In this document: piece by piece, positions 43,296 through 46,018 of the stretch
Numbering within the stretch: position 1 is the stretch's first letter
Layout of the letters: the number at the start of each line of letters is the position of its first letter
Origin: Prevotellaceae bacterium UBA7017
GTDB taxonomy: Bacteria > Bacteroidota > Bacteroidia > Bacteroidales > Bacteroidaceae
DNA length: 46,018 nt
Assembly: GCA_002449535.1 (NCBI GenBank)
Contig: DJWZ01000124.1
Location: forward strand, 1-46,018
Direction: 5' to 3'
Program-made: the position numbers and the translations under genes
Notes under the pieces: generated by a model
The model's database searches: none
The model's input: only the letters and a program-made list of their open reading frames with translations
Told to the model about the DNA's origin: nothing

Positions 43296-44537
43296 ATGCG
43301 CCAGTCAACCTCTTCACTACACACATCATTATATATTGCTCTCCGATATCTGTTCTCCAAGAAGAGCACTAATGTGATAAATGTGATATCGGCTATTAGT
43401 GTGGTGGGTGTTATGGTGGCAACGACTGCACTTGTTGTTGTCTTAAGCGTCTTTAATGGGTTTTCTGATTTAGTAGCTACTTTTTTTACAAGTTTCGACC
43501 CTCAGCTAAAGATTGTCCCCGCTGTAGGCAAGACGTGCGCGGCGGATAATCCTAAACTTGTTGAGATAAAGAGCCTTGATGAAGTGGCAGTCTCAACCGA
43601 ATGTGTAGAGGACCAGGCTTTGGCACTATATGGTGACCAACAAGCTATGGTGTATATCAAAGGTGTGGAAGATTCCTTTACGAAGCTCACACATATTAAT
43701 GATATATGCTATGGTGATGGCAATTTTGCACTCCATGCGGCGGATTTGGAATATGGTACTCCCGGATTGCGTCTTGCCCAGACTTTGCACATGCCGGCAC
43801 GTTATCAGGGCTTCCTTTATATATATGCTCCGAATAGGGTAGGGCAGCTGGATCTGATGAATCCTCTCGATGGCTTCGTGGTCGATTCTTTGATATCTCC
43901 AGGGGTGGTGTTCTGTGTGCAGCAGGCGCGATATGACAAGAACTATATCATTACTTCCCTGCGATTTGCAAGGATGTTGTTCCAATGTGATGGCGAGATA
44001 ACGTCATTGGAGCTCAAATTGAAGCCTGGTTTGTATATACCTGACGTAAAGAAAAAAATAGAGAAAATCTGTGGTAAAGACTTTAAGGTCTTAGATAGAT
44101 ATGAGCAACAGTCAGACACCTTCAATATCATGAAGGTAGAGAAGCTGATAGCATATATTTTCCTTACATTTATCCTGATTGTTGCATGTTTCAACATTAT
44201 CGGCTCGTTGTCTATGCTGATAATTGATAAACGAGCTGATGCACAGACCCTGCGTGCTCTCGGAGCTCGTGAGAGCCTGATAAAGAATGTATTTTTGTTT
44301 GAGGGATGGGCTATAAGTATTCTTGGGGCTATCCTGGGTGTGATATTCGGTTTGCTCTTATGCTTGTTACAGCAGCAATACGGCATAGTGCGCCTTGGGG
44401 ATGCTGACGGCTCGTTTATAGTTGATGCCTATCCTGTCAGCGTACATTATATAGATGTCTTGGGTGTCTTTGTGACAGTCATCATAATAGGATTCATAAG
44501 TTCATTGGTAACCTTACGTATTCGAAAACATGGTTAA
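43296..44537 (+). CDS. LolC/LolE-type ABC transporter permease
   Basis: A 413-residue FtsX-fold inner-membrane protein. The pattern is one N-terminal transmembrane segment (about 26-50), a periplasmic domain of about 220 residues, then three C-terminal segments. The pre-TM start YIALRYLFSKKSTNVINVIS and the cytoplasmic coupling motif DKRADAQTLRALGA (about 310-323) match lipoprotein-releasing permeases. The ATPase partner (LolD) is not in the window. Its 3' end overlaps the next gene by 8 nt. Confidence 0.9.
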   Translation: MRQSTSSLHTSLYIALRYLFSKKSTNVINVISAISVVGVMVATTALVVVLSVFNGFSDLVATFFTSFDPQLKIVPAVGKTCAADNPKLVEIKSLDEVAVSTECVEDQALALYGDQQAMVYIKGVEDSFTKLTHINDICYGDGNFALHAADLEYGTPGLRLAQTLHMPARYQGFLYIYAPNRVGQLDLMNPLDGFVVDSLISPGVVFCVQQARYDKNYIITSLRFARMLFQCDGEITSLELKLKPGLYIPDVKKKIEKICGKDFKVLDRYEQQSDTFNIMKVEKLIAYIFLTFILIVACFNIIGSLSMLIIDKRADAQTLRALGARESLIKNVFLFEGWAISILGAILGVIFGLLLCLLQQQYGIVRLGDADGSFIVDAYPVSVHYIDVLGVFVTVIIIGFISSLVTLRIRKHG

Positions 44538-46018
44538 TATAGATGTTTTTACCCTATGCCCAGGTACTCCTGGGATAGCATCTTCGGAACAGCTGATTGC
44601 AATAGCGGGGCAGATTAAGACAGAGTTTGTTCTTTTATCGTTAAAACCTACCCCTTATACTCTTGGTCAAAATGCTTTGGCACGTATGCAGCGTGTTATG
44701 CGTGAGACGGCTTCGGTGCTTGTATATGCTGACAGGTATCAGGAGGTGTGTATCGATGGCAAGAAGGAGGTTCGCAAGTGTCCGACTATTGATTATCAAG
44801 AAGGCTCCATTCGTGATGATTTCGACTTCGGACAGTTGGTGCTTGTGCGCTCCAGTTTACTACGTTCGTTCTTGAAACAGCAGAAGCAGCAATATGCTTA
44901 CGCCGCATGGTATGCTTTCCGTTTGTTCTTGCAACGTAGCGGTGAGTTGTTCCATCTTAATGAGTTCCTATATACCGAGCAGGAGCGAGATACTCGTGCA
45001 AGTGGGGCAAAACAGTTTGACTATGTTAATCCGCATAACCGCAGCCTTCAGATTGAGATGGAGCAGGCTGCTACAATCCACCTTGCTGCCATAGGTGCCA
45101 AAGTGGATACCACTAAGTTGGTAGAGATAGATTTTAATGAGCAGGACTTTGAATATGAGGCTTCAGTGGTAATACCTGTTTTCAATCGTGAGAAGACTAT
45201 AGCTGATGCTGTCAAGAGTGCCCTCTCTCAGAAGACGAAATTCCCATTTAATGTTATTGTCGTAGATAATCACTCTACAGACCAGACACCTTTCATCCTT
45301 GGTGGCATAGTCGATAAACGTTTGATACATATTATTCCGGAGCGTACTGATTTGGGTATCGGAGGCTGCTGGAATGAGGCTATCCATTCCGATTACTGCG
45401 GACGTTTTGCTGTTCAGCTGGATAGTGATGATTTGTATTCCAGCCCTAATACCCTCCAACGTATAGTTGATGCATTCTATCGCCAGAAGGCTGCTATGAT
45501 AATAGGTTCTTATCGCATCTGCGACTTCAATCTCGAAACCCTTCCTCCTGGCATCATAGACCATAAGGAGTGGACTGACGAGAATGGTCCTAACAATGCC
45601 CTGCGTATCAATGGTCTTGGTGCGCCGCGTGCCTTCTTCACTCCGCTGATACGACATATCGGATTCCCTAATACCAGTTATGGTGAAGACTATGCTATCG
45701 GTCTTGCCTTTTCGCGTTTCTTTAGAATAGGCCGTATCTACGATGAACTCTATTTGTGCCGTAGGTGGAGTGGCAATAGCGATGCTGCTCTTAGTATAGA
45801 GCGAGTTAATGCCAACAATCTCTATAAGGACCGCTTGCGCACGATGGAGATAAAAGCCCGCCAGCAGGTAAATGAGGGCTTGCTGAAGGTTGATATGGGT
45901 GATGCCCTGCAACGTTTCTTCAATCGTCAGTTGGAGCGGTGGGATGCTGTGCGTAAGCGCTATGCAGAACTTGCCAATGTGAAAGTGAAGGAGCTGGATG
46001 AACTGAAGGTGCAATATA
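44530..46018 (+). CDS. GT2-family glycosyltransferase with extra N-terminal half (3' partial)
   Basis: ATG at 44530 overlaps the permease stop; the frame stays open for 496 codons to the window edge. Residues about 211-460 are a typical GT2 domain: ASVVIPVFNREKTIADAV, VVDNHSTDQT, and the metal-binding DSDD at 298-301 in QLDSDDLYSS, then YGEDYAIGLAF as the acceptor/base region. Residues 1-210 show the second half of a GT2-like fold without DxD (VLVYADRYQEV, LVLVRSSLL), suggesting a degenerate first domain. Inferred role: surface-glycan or glycoprotein synthesis. Minus-strand open frames opposite it are shadows. Confidence 0.88.
   Translation, partial: MVNIDVFTLCPGTPGIASSEQLIAIAGQIKTEFVLLSLKPTPYTLGQNALARMQRVMRETASVLVYADRYQEVCIDGKKEVRKCPTIDYQEGSIRDDFDFGQLVLVRSSLLRSFLKQQKQQYAYAAWYAFRLFLQRSGELFHLNEFLYTEQERDTRASGAKQFDYVNPHNRSLQIEMEQAATIHLAAIGAKVDTTKLVEIDFNEQDFEYEASVVIPVFNREKTIADAVKSALSQKTKFPFNVIVVDNHSTDQTPFILGGIVDKRLIHIIPERTDLGIGGCWNEAIHSDYCGRFAVQLDSDDLYSSPNTLQRIVDAFYRQKAAMIIGSYRICDFNLETLPPGIIDHKEWTDENGPNNALRINGLGAPRAFFTPLIRHIGFPNTSYGEDYAIGLAFSRFFRIGRIYDELYLCRRWSGNSDAALSIERVNANNLYKDRLRTMEIKARQQVNEGLLKVDMGDALQRFFNRQLERWDAVRKRYAELANVKVKELDELKVQY

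Noticed and set aside
45163..46014. 283-codon minus-strand open frame at the right edge
   Set aside because: It is opposite a plus-strand GT2 with clear motifs (VVIPVFN, DSDD); the minus translation has no recognisable pattern.

Overview
The window looks like a chromosomal segment of a member of the Bacteroidales, most likely Prevotella or a close relative. The reasons are TAnnTTTG-type promoter boxes (TACCTTTG at 4199, 18744 and 41973), an ArgF'-type carbamoyltransferase in place of classical OTCase, tandem Skp/OmpH genes beside BamA, a C-terminal sorting-like domain on a giant secreted protein, and C-terminal dockerin-like repeats on a glycanase. No tRNA, rRNA, CRISPR array or transposase was seen. 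Both end genes run off the window.

Layout, plus strand first. 1-4148 is the 3' part of a multidomain arabinan/arabinoxylan enzyme (GH51 - LamG-like insert - binding modules - GH43-like - dockerin-like). 4234-6837 holds an ArgF'-family carbamoyltransferase and a POT peptide transporter. 6861-13117 is a housekeeping run: RdgB, Xaa-Pro aminopeptidase, DHPS, the c-di-AMP cyclase CdaA, Pta and AckA. 13217-17326 is a 1369-residue secreted, repeat-rich surface protein that ends at a bidirectional terminator shared with a convergent AraC-type regulator (17381-18301). A gene-free stretch (18302-18836) carries a four-unit 21-bp array, a perfect 12-bp inverted repeat and two promoters. It leads into a plus-strand cell-surface set: VanZ-like protein, GT4 glycosyltransferase and two tandem paralogous polytopic membrane proteins.

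From 41830 down to 23102 all 18 genes are on the minus strand, with no gap above 55 nt: CoA-transferase, SDR, DUF6242-like lipoprotein, DUF6089-like beta-barrel, UppS, BamA, three Skp paralogs, MurI, a GH28 enzyme, then a polysaccharide module (KpsF-type isomerase, IspD/TarI-type cytidylyltransferase, extended SDR, LicD transferase, GT14, another GT, Wzx flippase). Envelope assembly (lipid carrier synthesis, outer-membrane protein insertion, periplasmic chaperones, D-Glu for peptidoglycan) is therefore arranged head to tail with surface-glycan synthesis. The isomerase-cytidylyltransferase-SDR-LicD order suggests synthesis and transfer of a CDP-activated polyol phosphate. 42060-46018 returns to the plus strand: GreA (with a leader hairpin and U-tract), HIT protein, RbfA, a LolC/E-type permease and a truncated GT2 with an extra N-terminal half.

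The most distinctive unexplained structure is a set of period-7 tandem repeats of differing sequence. They sit over start codons (6841, 19167, 20338) and also occur, in frame, inside two membrane-protein genes (20912-21002 and 23221-23269).
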